Shown here: piece after piece, positions 8,837 to 18,167 of the stretch
Position numbering within the stretch: position 1 is the stretch's first letter
Layout: each line of letters opens with the position of its first letter
Assembly: GCA_900543555.1 (NCBI GenBank)
Contig: UQRL01000017.1
Span: forward strand, 1-48,640
Source of the DNA: an uncultured Oscillospiraceae bacterium
GTDB taxonomy: Bacteria > Bacillota > Clostridia > Oscillospirales > Acutalibacteraceae
Reading direction: 5' to 3'
Length of the DNA: 48,640 nucleotides
Position numbers and translations under genes: made by a program
Notes under the pieces: model-generated
Told to the model about the DNA's origin: nothing
Databases searched by the model: none
What the model saw: the letters and a program-made list of their open reading frames with translations, nothing else

Positions 8837-11452
8837 ATGGCGGATTTTTCCCCGATGATGAAGCAATACTTCGAGATGAAAGAAAAGTATCCTAACACGA
8901 TACTTTTCTTTCGCCTTGGCGATTTTTACGAGATGTTCTTCAACGACGCCAAGACCGTCTCCCGAGAGCTGGAGCTCACCTTGACAGGCCGGGAGTGCGG
9001 CCAGCAGGAGCGGGCCCCCATGTGCGGGGTGCCCTTCCACAGCGCTGAAGGCTACATCGCCAAGCTGGTGGCGAGAGGCTATAAAGTGGCCATCTGTGAG
9101 CAGCTGGAGGACCCCAAGCTGGCCAAGGGCTTGGTAAAACGGGACGTGATCCGGGTCATCACTCCTGGCACCGTGGTGGAGAACTCCATGTTGGACGAGA
9201 GCCGCAACAATTTCCTCTGCTCTCTCTGCTATGAGGAGGGAGGGCTTGGCCTGTGCTTTGGCGATATCTCTACCGGCGACCTGACCGCCGACCAGGTGCT
9301 TGCCCCGGACCGGGAGACCCTGCTGCATATTTTGGAGGACCGCCTGGCCCGCTACAGCCCCAGCGAGATTGTCCTCAATCCCCAGGCCCTGGATTTGACC
9401 GGCCTGGCGGACTTTATCCGGGACAAGCTCCACGCCGCGGTGGAGTGCCAGGATGGGGAGCTGTACGGGGATTTGGAACGGGCCCAGCAGGCGGTCTCCC
9501 GCCAGTTTGGCGGGCGGAGCCTGGCCCAGCTGGAGCTCTCCGACAAGCCCCTGGCGGTGAAGGCTTTGTCCGCCCTGTTTGATTATTTGGGCCGCACCCA
9601 GATCACGGGCTTGGAGCGCATGAACGAGGTGGAGATCGGCGCGGACGCCGGGGTGATGGGCCTGGATATCAACGCCCGCCGGAACCTGGAACTGACAGAA
9701 ACTCTTCGCAACAAGGAAAAAAAGGGCTCCCTCCTCTGGGTGCTGGACCGCACTAAAACAGCCATGGGCAAGCGGCTCATCAAGACCTGGCTGGAGCAGC
9801 CCCTTCTCAGCCCCGCCCGCATTACCCGGCGGCTGAATGCCGTGGAGGAGCTGTTTGATAACCCTCAGCTCTTGGACGAGCTCACGGAGCAGCTCACCGG
9901 CGTCTACGATTTGGAGCGCATTATGACCCGCATTGTCTACGGCTCCGCCAACGGCCGGGAGCTCCGGTCTTTGGCGGCGGCTTTGGGACGCCTGCCCGGC
10001 TTGAAAGCTATGCTGGCCCCCTGCCAGGCCACACTGCTCCAGCAGCTGCGCCAGGAGATGGACGGCTTGGAGGATGTGGCCCAGCTCATCGACTCCGCCA
10101 TTGTGGATGACCCGCCTTTCACCATCCGGGAAGGCGGTATCATTCGGGAGGGCTATAACCAGGAGCTGGACGAGGTCAAGCGGGACATGAATGGCGGCCG
10201 GGAGCTGATTGCCGCAGTAGAGGCCCGGGAGCGGGAACGCACCGGTATCCCCAAGTTGAAAACCGGCTATAACCGGGTGTTCGGCTACTACATCGAGGTG
10301 TCCAACAGCTATAAGAGCCAGGTGCCCGAAGACTACATCCGCAAGCAGACCCTCACCGGCGGCGAGCGTTACATTACCCAAGAGCTGAAAGACCTGGAGA
10401 ACCGGATTCTGGGCGCCCACGACAAGTCCATCGCCATGGAATCCAAGCTCTTTGAGGAAGTCCGCCAGCATGTGGCCCAGCAGCTTTCCCGGGTGCAGGC
10501 CTCTGCCAAGGCGGTGGCCGTGCTGGACGTGCTGTGCTCTTTTGCGGTTGTCTCCGTGAAGAACGACTACACCCGGCCGGTCATCAACATGAGCGGCAAG
10601 CTGTACTTAAAGGACAGCCGCCACCCCGTGGTGGAGGCCCTCCTTCACGATGCGCCCTTTGTTCCCAACGATGTGGACATGGATATGAACGATGACCGGG
10701 TGGCCATCATTACAGGCCCCAACATGGCCGGCAAGTCCACCTTTATGCGCCAGACAGCCATCATCACCATCATGGCCCAGGCCGGGTGTTTTGTCCCGGC
10801 TGCCGTGGCGGAAATCGGCATTGTAGACGCGATCTTCACCCGGGTGGGCGCTTCCGATGACCTTTCAGCGGGCCAGTCTACGTTTATGATTGAGATGGCA
10901 GAGGTGGCGGATATCCTGAAGAACGCCACTAAGAACAGCCTTATTATCTTTGACGAGATCGGCCGCGGCACTTCCACCTTCGACGGCATGAGCATCGCCC
11001 GGGCCGTGCTGGAGTATGTCCATGACAAAAAGCTGGTGGGGGCCAAGACCATGTTTGCCACCCATTACCACGAGCTCACCGCTCTGGAGGATCAGCTCCC
11101 CGGGGTGAAAAACTTCAATATCGCCGTGAAGAAGCGGGGGGACGACATCACCTTCCTGCGGCGCATTGTCCGGGGCGGGGCCGACGACAGCTTCGGCATC
11201 GAGGTAGCCAAGCTGGCCGGCGTGCCGGACAAGGTCATCCGCCGGGCCAAGCAGGTGTTGGCAGAGCTGGAGGAGACTGGGGGAGAGGGCCTTCGCCCCA
11301 CCCACCACCGGTTCTCTGAGGAGCCCGTGCAGCTGACCATGGACACCGTAGACGGCGAAGTGCTGCAAAAGCTGCGCAATCTGGATGTGAACAGCCTGAC
11401 GCCCATCCAGTGTATGAACACGCTGTTTGAGCTGTGCAGCATGTTGAAGTGA
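8837..11452 (+). CDS. mutS: DNA mismatch repair protein MutS
   Basis: An 871-residue mismatch-recognition ATPase. The N-terminal mismatch-binding domain has FFRLGDFYEMF (about residues 24-34), the Phe-x-Glu motif that probes the mispair. The connector, lever and clamp domains follow. The C-terminal ATPase has Walker A GPNMAGKST (Lys633), the STFMIEMAE signature, Walker B LIIFDEIGRGTSTFDG and the His in ATHYHEL. The C-terminal dimerisation helix ends in a family-typical SPLNSLTP-like motif. The ribosome site is weak (GGAAAGGGTTGG too far upstream). A perfect 14-bp inverted repeat lies within codons 14-26. A GNAT gene separates it from mutL. Confidence 0.98.
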   Translation: MADFSPMMKQYFEMKEKYPNTILFFRLGDFYEMFFNDAKTVSRELELTLTGRECGQQERAPMCGVPFHSAEGYIAKLVARGYKVAICEQLEDPKLAKGLVKRDVIRVITPGTVVENSMLDESRNNFLCSLCYEEGGLGLCFGDISTGDLTADQVLAPDRETLLHILEDRLARYSPSEIVLNPQALDLTGLADFIRDKLHAAVECQDGELYGDLERAQQAVSRQFGGRSLAQLELSDKPLAVKALSALFDYLGRTQITGLERMNEVEIGADAGVMGLDINARRNLELTETLRNKEKKGSLLWVLDRTKTAMGKRLIKTWLEQPLLSPARITRRLNAVEELFDNPQLLDELTEQLTGVYDLERIMTRIVYGSANGRELRSLAAALGRLPGLKAMLAPCQATLLQQLRQEMDGLEDVAQLIDSAIVDDPPFTIREGGIIREGYNQELDEVKRDMNGGRELIAAVEARERERTGIPKLKTGYNRVFGYYIEVSNSYKSQVPEDYIRKQTLTGGERYITQELKDLENRILGAHDKSIAMESKLFEEVRQHVAQQLSRVQASAKAVAVLDVLCSFAVVSVKNDYTRPVINMSGKLYLKDSRHPVVEALLHDAPFVPNDVDMDMNDDRVAIITGPNMAGKSTFMRQTAIITIMAQAGCFVPAAVAEIGIVDAIFTRVGASDDLSAGQSTFMIEMAEVADILKNATKNSLIIFDEIGRGTSTFDGMSIARAVLEYVHDKKLVGAKTMFATHYHELTALEDQLPGVKNFNIAVKKRGDDITFLRRIVRGGADDSFGIEVAKLAGVPDKVIRRAKQVLAELEETGGEGLRPTHHRFSEEPVQLTMDTVDGEVLQKLRNLDVNSLTPIQCMNTLFELCSMLK
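8878..8912 (+). repeat. Perfect 14-bp inverted repeat inside the mutS start region
   Basis: Arms GAAAGAAAAGTATC (8878-8891) and GATACTTTTCTTTC (8899-8912) are exact reverse complements around the 7-nt loop CTAACAC. The repeat begins 41 nt after the mutS start codon and uses AT-rich codons, including ATA for Ile, that are unlike the surrounding GC-rich codon use. The mRNA could form a stable stem near the ribosome landing site. Confidence 0.85.
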
Positions 11453-11462
11453 GATTCCTGCT

Positions 11463-11897
11463 ATGGAGATTCGCAAACTGTGCCCGGAAGAGTGGGGCGC
11501 TGCCGCCGCCCTTGTGTGGCAGGTGTTCCAGCGCTTTGAAGCGCCGGAGTACCCGCCTCAGGGGGTGGAGGCCTTCCGCTCCTTTTTAGAGGACAGGCAG
11601 GGCCTGCTGTCCCTGGAGGCTTGGGCCGCCTGGGAAGGGGAGGAACTGGCGGGGGTGCTTGCCTCCCGGAGGGAAGGCTCCCATATCTGCCTGTGTTTCG
11701 TCCGGGAGGACTTTCACCGGCAGGGAATCGGCAGGTCGCTGTGGGAACGCTTTTTGGCGGAGACCTGTGCCAAACGGATTACCGTTCACTCCTCGCCGTA
11801 TGCCGTGGGCTTTTACCACCGGCTGGGCTTTCTGGATACGGCGGAAGAACAGCAGCAGAACGGCATCCGTTTCACCCCGATGGAATTCACACGTTAG
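11463..11897 (+). CDS. GNAT family N-acetyltransferase
   Basis: A 144-residue single-domain GNAT protein, expected to move an acetyl group from acetyl-CoA to an unknown amine. The acetyl-CoA pyrophosphate-binding motif A is visible as VREDFHRQGIGRSLWERF (about residues 75-92), followed by the motif B region VHSSPYAVGFYHRLGF. It lies 10 bp after mutS and 24 bp before mutL, in the slot where Bacilli have other inserted genes. Nothing in the sequence points to a role in mismatch repair. Confidence 0.88.
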   Translation: MEIRKLCPEEWGAAAALVWQVFQRFEAPEYPPQGVEAFRSFLEDRQGLLSLEAWAAWEGEELAGVLASRREGSHICLCFVREDFHRQGIGRSLWERFLAETCAKRITVHSSPYAVGFYHRLGFLDTAEEQQQNGIRFTPMEFTR

Positions 11898-11921
11898 AGC
11901 GTTTTGAAAGGAGGCGGTACT

Positions 11922-13889
11922 ATGCCCAGAATACAAGTGCTGGATAAGCAGGTGGCAGAACTCATCGCTGCGGGCGAGGTGGTAGACCGCCCCTCTTCCG
12001 TCATCAAAGAGCTGGTGGAAAACGCCGTGGATGCGGGGGCCACCATCATCACGGTGGAGATCCGGCGGGGCGGCGTCACCTTTATGCGGGTGACGGACAA
12101 CGGTTGCGGCATCGCACCCGAGGAAGTGCCCACCGCCTTTCTGCGCCACGCCACCAGCAAGGTGGCCCAGCAGGACGACCTGAATTCCATCGCCACCCTG
12201 GGTTTCCGGGGAGAGGCGTTGGCTTCCATCTCCGCGGTGGCCCATGTGGAGATGCTCACCCGGGTGCCCGGCGCCGTGGCTGGCGTGCGCTATGTGGGCG
12301 GCGGCTCCGAGGACTACACCTTGGAGGAAGCGGGCTGCCCCGAGGGCACCACCATCCTGGTGCGGGATCTGTTCTACAACACCCCCGCCCGGATGAAGTT
12401 CTTGAAGAAGGACTCCACCGAGGGCAATTCTGTGGCGGGCATTTTAGATAAGCTGGCCCTGTCCCACCCGGAGATTTCCTTCCGGTTCATCCGGGACGGC
12501 AAGGAGCAGCTCCACACCCCGGGGGATGGAAAGCTCTCTTCCACTATTTACGCCGTCTACGGCCGGGAGTTCTCCTCCACCCTCATCCCTGTAAAGTACG
12601 AGCTGGGCCACGTGAGAGTGGAGGGCTGCATCAGCGCCCCCACCTCCAGCCGGCCCAACCGCTCCATGCAGAACTTCTTCATCAACGGCCGGTACATCCG
12701 CAGCCGCACCGCCATGGCCGCCTTGGAGGAGGCCTATAAGGGCTCCATCATGGTGGGGAAATTTCCTGCCTGTGTGCTGCATCTGCACCTCTCCTTCGGG
12801 GCGGTGGACGTGAACGTCCATCCCGCCAAGCTGGAGGTGCGCTTTGTCAATGAGCGCCCCATTTTCGACGCGGTGTACCACGGGGTCAAATCCGCCCTTC
12901 ACGCCGGGGACAAGCCCAAAGTCATGGAACTGAAGCGGCCCCCGGTGAACCCCTACGCCCCCGTTCTGGAGAAAAAGGAACAGCTCCGCTTGGAGCCCCA
13001 GCCCCCGGCCCAGCGGCCTGTCCAGCGTTCCGCCCCAGTCCCTGCCCCCCAGAAGAACCAGCCCCTTCCGGAGAGGGGCGTCTTTCTGCGAGACAGCGGC
13101 GGGCAGCCGGAGCGCACACCGGCCTTCTCCGGTTTTTTGGAACAGGTGCTGGACCGTGAGCCCCGCCCTGTGGCACCCCCCAGCCCGCAAGCCCCTCTGG
13201 CGGAGAGGCCTCCCCTGGGCCAGGCGGAAGAGGCTGCCGCAGCGCCATCCCCAGCGGACCTTCCCCTTCCCGCGGAGGAACCCGCCCCGCGGGAAATTCC
13301 AGCTCCCCCTGTGCGGGAATTCCACTCCCGCATAATCGGGGAGGCCTTCGGCACCTACCTCATTGTGGAGTACAGCAAAGAGGAGCTTATGTTTATTGAC
13401 AAGCATGCCGCTCACGAGCGCCTGCTCTATGAACGCCTCAAGCGGGAAAACGCCGGAGGAGAGGCCCAAGCCCTGCTGGAGCCTGTCACTGTCACCCTGG
13501 ACAAGGAGGAGTACACGGCGGTTTTGAACCATCTGGAGGCTTTCTCTCAAGCGGGGTTCGAGGTGGAGGACTTCGGAACCGGCACAGTGCTGGTGCGCTC
13601 GGCCCCCCTGCTGTTGGATGGGGGGGACGCAGCCGGGGCTGTGATGGAGATTGCGGGTTATTTGGCCTCTTTAAAGGACCGGATGACCACGGAGCATCAG
13701 GACTGGGTGTATCACAACGTGGCCTGCCGCGCCGCTATGAAGGCGGGGGACTCCATCACCCGGGAGGAGATGGTCTCCCTGGCCCAGGAGCTGGAGCGCA
13801 ATCCCGATGTGCGGTATTGCCCCCATGGCCGTCCGGTGTACATCCTGTTGCGCCGCCGGGATATCGAGCGGCAGTTTGGACGTGTGTGA
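11922..13889 (+). CDS. mutL: DNA mismatch repair protein MutL
   Basis: A 655-residue MutL. The N-terminal GHKL ATPase has ELVENAVDAGA (catalytic Glu and Mg-binding Asn), DNGCGI and GFRGEAL. A proline-rich linker spans about residues 345-460. The C-terminal domain carries the endonuclease motif in the form DKHAAHERLLYE (a Lys replaces the usual Gln of DQHA), with supporting ACRAAMKAGD and CPHGRP motifs that complete the metal site. This is the nicking MutL type found in bacteria without MutH. The ATG at 11922 follows AAAGGAGGCGG, better than an in-frame ATG at 11904. It ends 1 nt before miaA. Confidence 0.97.
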   Translation: MPRIQVLDKQVAELIAAGEVVDRPSSVIKELVENAVDAGATIITVEIRRGGVTFMRVTDNGCGIAPEEVPTAFLRHATSKVAQQDDLNSIATLGFRGEALASISAVAHVEMLTRVPGAVAGVRYVGGGSEDYTLEEAGCPEGTTILVRDLFYNTPARMKFLKKDSTEGNSVAGILDKLALSHPEISFRFIRDGKEQLHTPGDGKLSSTIYAVYGREFSSTLIPVKYELGHVRVEGCISAPTSSRPNRSMQNFFINGRYIRSRTAMAALEEAYKGSIMVGKFPACVLHLHLSFGAVDVNVHPAKLEVRFVNERPIFDAVYHGVKSALHAGDKPKVMELKRPPVNPYAPVLEKKEQLRLEPQPPAQRPVQRSAPVPAPQKNQPLPERGVFLRDSGGQPERTPAFSGFLEQVLDREPRPVAPPSPQAPLAERPPLGQAEEAAAAPSPADLPLPAEEPAPREIPAPPVREFHSRIIGEAFGTYLIVEYSKEELMFIDKHAAHERLLYERLKRENAGGEAQALLEPVTVTLDKEEYTAVLNHLEAFSQAGFEVEDFGTGTVLVRSAPLLLDGGDAAGAVMEIAGYLASLKDRMTTEHQDWVYHNVACRAAMKAGDSITREEMVSLAQELERNPDVRYCPHGRPVYILLRRRDIERQFGRV

Positions 13890-13890
13890 T

Positions 13891-14874
13891 ATGGCAGAGA
13901 ATCGAATCCCTGTGGCGGCCGTGGTGGGCCCTACCGCTACAGGAAAGACAGAATTGGGCATCGGGCTGTGCCAGCGCCTGGGCGGCGAGGTGGTCTCCTG
14001 CGATTCCATGCAGGTCTACCGGGGCCTTCCCATTGGCACGGCCCAGCCCACTCCGGAGGAGCTGGCGGCGGTCCCCCATCACTTGGTGGGATGCCTGGAG
14101 GTGGACCAGCCTTTCAGCGTGTCCGACTATGTAGAGGCTGCCGGGAAGGCGATTCAGGGCATCCGCGCCAGAGGCAAATTTCCCGTTTTGGTGGGGGGGA
14201 CAGGCCTATATGCCCGTTCTCTGCTGCGGGGTTTCTCCTTTGAGGAAAATGGACGGGATGAGGCCCTGCGCCAGAAGCTGTTCCGGCAGGCGGAAGAGCA
14301 GGGGGCGGATGCCCTTTACCGGCGCCTACAGGAGCTTGACCCCAAGGCGGCGGAGGAAATCCATCCCCACAATGTGAAGCGGGTGGTTCGGGCTTTGGAG
14401 TATATCCAGCTTTGCGGCGAGCCCTTTTCCCAGCAGGCAGAGCGTTCCCGCACAGCGCAGTCTCCGTATCAATACGTCATGCTCTGCCTCACCTATCGGG
14501 ACCGCGAGGCGCTGTATCGCCGGATTGACCAGCGGGTGGACAGAATGCTGGAACAGGGCCTTTTAGAGGAGGCAAGGTTGTTTTTCAATCGCTGCCAGGG
14601 CTCCGAGAGAATCCCCACCGCCGCCCAGGCCATCGGCTACAAGGAACTGTTCCCCTACTTCCGGGGAGAGGCCTCCCTTGCGGAGGCGGTGGAGAGCATC
14701 AAGCGGGAGAGCCGCCGGTACGCCAAGCGGCAGATCACCTGGTTTAAGCGGGAGGAACGGGTGGAGTTCCTCTATGTGGACAGTTTTCCCAACCGCCGGG
14801 CGCTGCTGGAAGAGAGCTTGGCCCGGTTGGCGAAGTGGGGCGTTGTGAAAGGAGGCACGGCCTTTGAACAGTAA
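13891..14874 (+). CDS. miaA: tRNA dimethylallyltransferase
   Basis: A 327-residue enzyme that transfers the dimethylallyl group of DMAPP to A37 of tRNAs, making i6A, the substrate of MiaB. The P-loop GPTATGKT is at residues 13-20, followed by SCDSMQVYRGLPIGT (catalytic Asp and Gln) and the DMAPP/tRNA motif GGTGLYARSLL. The C-terminal RRYAKRQITWFKR is the tRNA-contact segment. The ATG at 13891 starts just before the P-loop and is separated from the mutL stop by one base, implying coupled translation. Confidence 0.97.
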   Translation: MAENRIPVAAVVGPTATGKTELGIGLCQRLGGEVVSCDSMQVYRGLPIGTAQPTPEELAAVPHHLVGCLEVDQPFSVSDYVEAAGKAIQGIRARGKFPVLVGGTGLYARSLLRGFSFEENGRDEALRQKLFRQAEEQGADALYRRLQELDPKAAEEIHPHNVKRVVRALEYIQLCGEPFSQQAERSRTAQSPYQYVMLCLTYRDREALYRRIDQRVDRMLEQGLLEEARLFFNRCQGSERIPTAAQAIGYKELFPYFRGEASLAEAVESIKRESRRYAKRQITWFKREERVEFLYVDSFPNRRALLEESLARLAKWGVVKGGTAFEQ

Positions 14875-16165
14875 GAAGATACGAACCCTTGGCGCAGTGG
14901 TCCTGGCCTTCCTTGTGCTGCTGTATGTGGGCTATCAGGCCTATCAGGCCACCCACCAGAGCATCCGGACCGAAACCGCCATGTATGGAGAGGTCTCTGA
15001 TGTGCTGCAGGCCCAGGGCTTCATCCTTCGCAACGAAACGGTCATTGATGAGAGCTACTCCGGCGTGCTCAGCTATCGGGTGGCAGATGGCTCTCGGGTT
15101 TCCCGGGGCGGGGTGATCGCAGACATCTTTTCCAATGAGAGCGACGCAGCCTCTCAGCGGGAGCTGGACCAGTTGGACCAGGAGATCGAAAATTTGCAGT
15201 CTCTCTCGCAGACGGCCAATTTCTATGTGGCCAACCCTTCCATGCTGGGGGACCAGATCTATTCTGCTTTGGAGGGGATCAGCCAGCTGGTCAATGAAAA
15301 TGATTTTTCCGGGCTGAACACCCAAAAAGGAGAGCTGCAGAATGCCCTCATCCGGCGCCAGCTGATTACCGGCGAGGAGAGCGCGGAAGATTACAGCCAG
15401 CGCATCAGCCAGCTGCAGAGCCAGCGGGATACCCTGGCCAGCCATACTGGCTCTGCAACGGGGAGCATCCTGGCCCCGGAAGCGGGCTACTTTATCAGCA
15501 CTGTGGACGGCCTGGAAAATGTGATGGATATTTCCCAGGTGGAGAGCATTACGGTGGCCCAGGCGGAGGAGCTTTTAGAGCAGCAGCCCTCTTCCACAGA
15601 TGCGGTTGGGAAAATCTGCCAGGATTTTAACTGGTACGCGGTCTGCGTCTTCGATGAGGATGACATGGTCCATTTTGAAGGCGTGGAGGACGTGTATTTG
15701 GATATCCCCTTTGCCAGCACGGAACAGATTCCCGCAAAGGTGCTGGCGCGGAATTCCGACGGGGAAAGCGGCAAGACGGCGGTGGTGTTCCAGTGTTCCA
15801 CCATGGACGCGGATATTGCCGCGGTGCGCAATGAGGCCATCCAGGTGACGGTGAACACGTACTCGGGCGTGCTGGTGAACGAGAGGGCCATTCGCTTTGC
15901 GGATGTGGAGTATACCACCACCGACGAGGACGGCAACACTGTTACCCAGGTGCAGGAAAATGTCAAGGGCGTGTATGTGCTCTATGGCGGGCAGCTGGAG
16001 TTTGTGCAAGTCTTTACGGACCAAACGGTCAATGGATATGCAATCTGCAGGACGGATCTTACGGAAGAGGAACAGTCCATGCTGGTGACGGATTCCACAA
16101 TCCAGCTGTACGACCAAGTTGTAGTAGAAGGGACGGACCTATATGATGGAAAAATCGTTCGATGA
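14864..16165 (+). CDS. HlyD-family adaptor-like membrane-anchored protein
   Basis: A 433-residue protein with one N-terminal membrane anchor (about residues 8-27), a lipoyl/barrel-sandwich segment (residues 38-90: EVSDVLQAQGFILRNE...VSRGGVIADIF), a coiled-coil hairpin (about 97-185) and a C-terminal beta-rich domain with a second barrel half (ILAPEAGYF). This is the layout of HlyD/RND-type periplasmic adaptor proteins. No transporter partner is nearby; the gene lies in the division cluster before yggS and sepF, an arrangement seen in Clostridia. The TTG start at 14864 follows AAAGGAGGC and overlaps miaA by 11 bp. A role in division or envelope assembly is only an inference. Confidence 0.82.
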   Translation: MNSKKIRTLGAVVLAFLVLLYVGYQAYQATHQSIRTETAMYGEVSDVLQAQGFILRNETVIDESYSGVLSYRVADGSRVSRGGVIADIFSNESDAASQRELDQLDQEIENLQSLSQTANFYVANPSMLGDQIYSALEGISQLVNENDFSGLNTQKGELQNALIRRQLITGEESAEDYSQRISQLQSQRDTLASHTGSATGSILAPEAGYFISTVDGLENVMDISQVESITVAQAEELLEQQPSSTDAVGKICQDFNWYAVCVFDEDDMVHFEGVEDVYLDIPFASTEQIPAKVLARNSDGESGKTAVVFQCSTMDADIAAVRNEAIQVTVNTYSGVLVNERAIRFADVEYTTTDEDGNTVTQVQENVKGVYVLYGGQLEFVQVFTDQTVNGYAICRTDLTEEEQSMLVTDSTIQLYDQVVVEGTDLYDGKIVR

Positions 16166-16874
16166 ACGCTGCGCGGCATTCGACGAGAACTACCCCCGGG
16201 TGCTGGAGCAGATTGCCCAGGCGGCGGTCCAGGCAGGGCGCAGGCCAGAGGAGGTCACCCTGCTGGCGGCCACCAAGACCGTGCCCTTGGAGGTGGTTAA
16301 TCACGCCATCAGCAGGGGGCTCTCTTGCATCGGGGAGAACCGGGTGCAGGAGCTCTTGGAAAAATACGACGGCTTGGACAGGGCCCACTGCGACGTGCAG
16401 TTCATCGGCCAGCTGCAGACCAACAAGGTCAAGTATCTGATGGGGAAGGTCAGCTGCATCCAGTCGGTGGGCAGCGTCAGGCTGGCCCGAGAGATCTCCC
16501 GCCTGTGCCAGCGTGAGAACACCACGATGAAAGTGCTCATCGAGGTGAACATCGGACGGGAGGAAAGCAAGGGCGGCGTGCTGCCCGAGGCCCTTCTGGA
16601 GGTGGTGGACGAAGTCCGGCAGCTGCCCGGCATCCAGGTGGAGGGGCTTATGGCCATTCCACCCATCTGTGAGGATGTGAAAAAACTTCGCGGCTATTTT
16701 TCCGCCATGCGGCAATCTTATGTTGACATAGCGGCGAAAAAATTAGATAATGTATCTATGAACTGCTTATCCATGGGAATGTCCTCCGACTTCCCAGAAG
16801 CCATCGCCTGCGGGGCCACCATGGTGCGGGTGGGTTCCTCGCTTTTTGGAAAAAGGGTGTATCCCCAGCACTAA
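16143..16874 (+). CDS. yggS: YggS/PROSC family pyridoxal phosphate homeostasis protein
   Basis: A 243-residue PLP-binding protein with a single alanine-racemase-like TIM barrel. Family members bind PLP and keep free PLP and 2-oxobutyrate metabolism in balance, with no known catalytic activity. The PLP lysine is Lys45 in LLAATKTVP. Other hallmarks are GENRVQELLEK, HFIGQLQTNK-like VQFIGQLQTNKVK, and the C-terminal LSMGMSSDFPEAI with VRVGSSLFG, which bind the phosphate. It overlaps the upstream gene by 23 bp and precedes sepF as in Bacillus (ylmE). Confidence 0.95.
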   Translation: MMEKSFDERCAAFDENYPRVLEQIAQAAVQAGRRPEEVTLLAATKTVPLEVVNHAISRGLSCIGENRVQELLEKYDGLDRAHCDVQFIGQLQTNKVKYLMGKVSCIQSVGSVRLAREISRLCQRENTTMKVLIEVNIGREESKGGVLPEALLEVVDEVRQLPGIQVEGLMAIPPICEDVKKLRGYFSAMRQSYVDIAAKKLDNVSMNCLSMGMSSDFPEAIACGATMVRVGSSLFGKRVYPQH

Positions 16875-16905
16875 CACACTATCGTTTTCAGGAGGTTGAT
16901 ACCAT

Positions 16906-17400
16906 ATGGCAGGATTGGTCGATAAGCTCCACAAAATGTGGAATCCGCCGGAGGATGAATACGAAGATTATTATGAGGACGAGCAGCCGGAGGAGGAGAG
17001 CTCCTCCAGCCGCAGCTCTTACAGCGAGCCCCGCCGCTCCTCTTCCTATTCCTTTTCTGATTTTGCTTCTCGGGGCGAGTCTTCCGGCGGTAACCGGGTG
17101 GTGAACATCAACGCCAAAGCCCAGCTTCAGGTGGTGCTGTTCAAGCCTATCTCCTTTGGGGAGGAAACCCGGGCTGTGGCCGATGAGCTTTTAAAGCGCC
17201 ACACCGTGGTGCTCAATCTGGAGAAGACAGAGAAAGAGGTCTCGCGCCGCATTGTGGATTTTCTCAGCGGCGTGGCCTATGCCAACAATGGGAAAATCAA
17301 GCGCATCGCCACCAATACCTTTATTATCACGCCCTACAATGTAGATTTGACCGGCGATGACGTCTTAGATGAGCTGGAAAACAGCGGGCTTTACTTTTAA
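16906..17400 (+). CDS. sepF: Cell division protein SepF
   Basis: A 164-residue cytoplasmic protein that tethers FtsZ to the membrane and bundles it. The N-terminal helix MAGLVDKLHKMW is the amphipathic membrane-binding element. A Glu/Ser-rich low-complexity linker (residues 15-65) follows, then the conserved globular SepF domain (residues 66-160: LFKPISFGEETRAVADELL, ANNGKIKRIATNTFIITP). AGGAGG lies 8 nt before the ATG. Its place between yggS and ylmH is the standard one. Confidence 0.97.
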   Translation: MAGLVDKLHKMWNPPEDEYEDYYEDEQPEEESSSSRSSYSEPRRSSSYSFSDFASRGESSGGNRVVNINAKAQLQVVLFKPISFGEETRAVADELLKRHTVVLNLEKTEKEVSRRIVDFLSGVAYANNGKIKRIATNTFIITPYNVDLTGDDVLDELENSGLYF

Positions 17401-17412
17401 TTCGGAAGGCCG

Positions 17413-18153
17413 ATGACAAAGGAACAAGAGCTGCTTGCCGCCCGGCTGGAGGATTACAGCCGGCTGGGGCAGAAACGCCCCTGCTTTCTGGGGTTTTTGG
17501 ATGAAGCCCAGGCCGCCTTTTGTGAGGATTTTCTCTCCCGCCGCAGGGTGTCCACCCTGTTTTGGGGCGGTTATGAGGAGGCGGAGCGTGTTATGGTGGG
17601 CTTTTTTCCAGAATACCTGGAGCCCGCCCCCCAGCACTTTCCCATTGTGCCGCTCTCACTTTCCTACCGGAAGGAATTTACCCTTACCCATCGGGATTTT
17701 TTAGGTTCCTTCATGGCCCTGGGTGTGGAGCGGGATGTGGTAGGGGATATCTTGGTGGGGGAGGGACGGTGCGTTGCCTTCCTCCGTGAGGAAATGGCAG
17801 AGTATTTTTTACAGAACATTGAAAAGATCGGCCGGGTGGGGGTAAAGGCCTCTCTTTCCGGGGAGGAGCCCCTTCCCATTGCCCGGACGTTTTTGGACAT
17901 GAGCGGCGTTGTGGCATCGCCGCGGCTGGACTGCCTGGTGGCATTTTTGTGCCGCACCAGCCGGGAAAAGGCAGCTGGCTTAATTGCCGCCGGTCTGGTT
18001 TCAGTTAATCATCGGGAGGCTCTTTCGCCTTCTTCCAGGCTGCAAGAGGGAGATAAGGTTTCGGTGCGCCGGCAGGGAAAGTTTTTGCTGGACCAGCTGG
18101 GGCCGACCACCGGCAAAGGCCGGCTTGTGGTGAAATGCAGGAAATATCAATAA
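17413..18153 (+). CDS. ylmH: YlmH-type S4-domain RNA-binding protein
   Basis: A 246-residue YlmH homologue. The N-terminal two thirds are the YlmH-specific region; an S4 RNA-binding domain occupies about residues 172-235 (LDCLVAFLCRTSREKAAGLIAAG and VNHR...LQEGDKVSVR). Recent work on the family assigns a role in rescuing stalled ribosomes by binding peptidyl-tRNA on free 50S subunits. It lies 12 bp after sepF and is followed by divIVA, the conserved order in Firmicutes. Confidence 0.93.
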   Translation: MTKEQELLAARLEDYSRLGQKRPCFLGFLDEAQAAFCEDFLSRRRVSTLFWGGYEEAERVMVGFFPEYLEPAPQHFPIVPLSLSYRKEFTLTHRDFLGSFMALGVERDVVGDILVGEGRCVAFLREEMAEYFLQNIEKIGRVGVKASLSGEEPLPIARTFLDMSGVVASPRLDCLVAFLCRTSREKAAGLIAAGLVSVNHREALSPSSRLQEGDKVSVRRQGKFLLDQLGPTTGKGRLVVKCRKYQ

Positions 18154-18167
18154 GGGGGACTTCCAAC

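Noticed and set aside
8636..10471. Long minus-strand open frame (611 codons) opposite mutS
   Set aside because: Antisense shadow of mutS with no protein family features or start signal.
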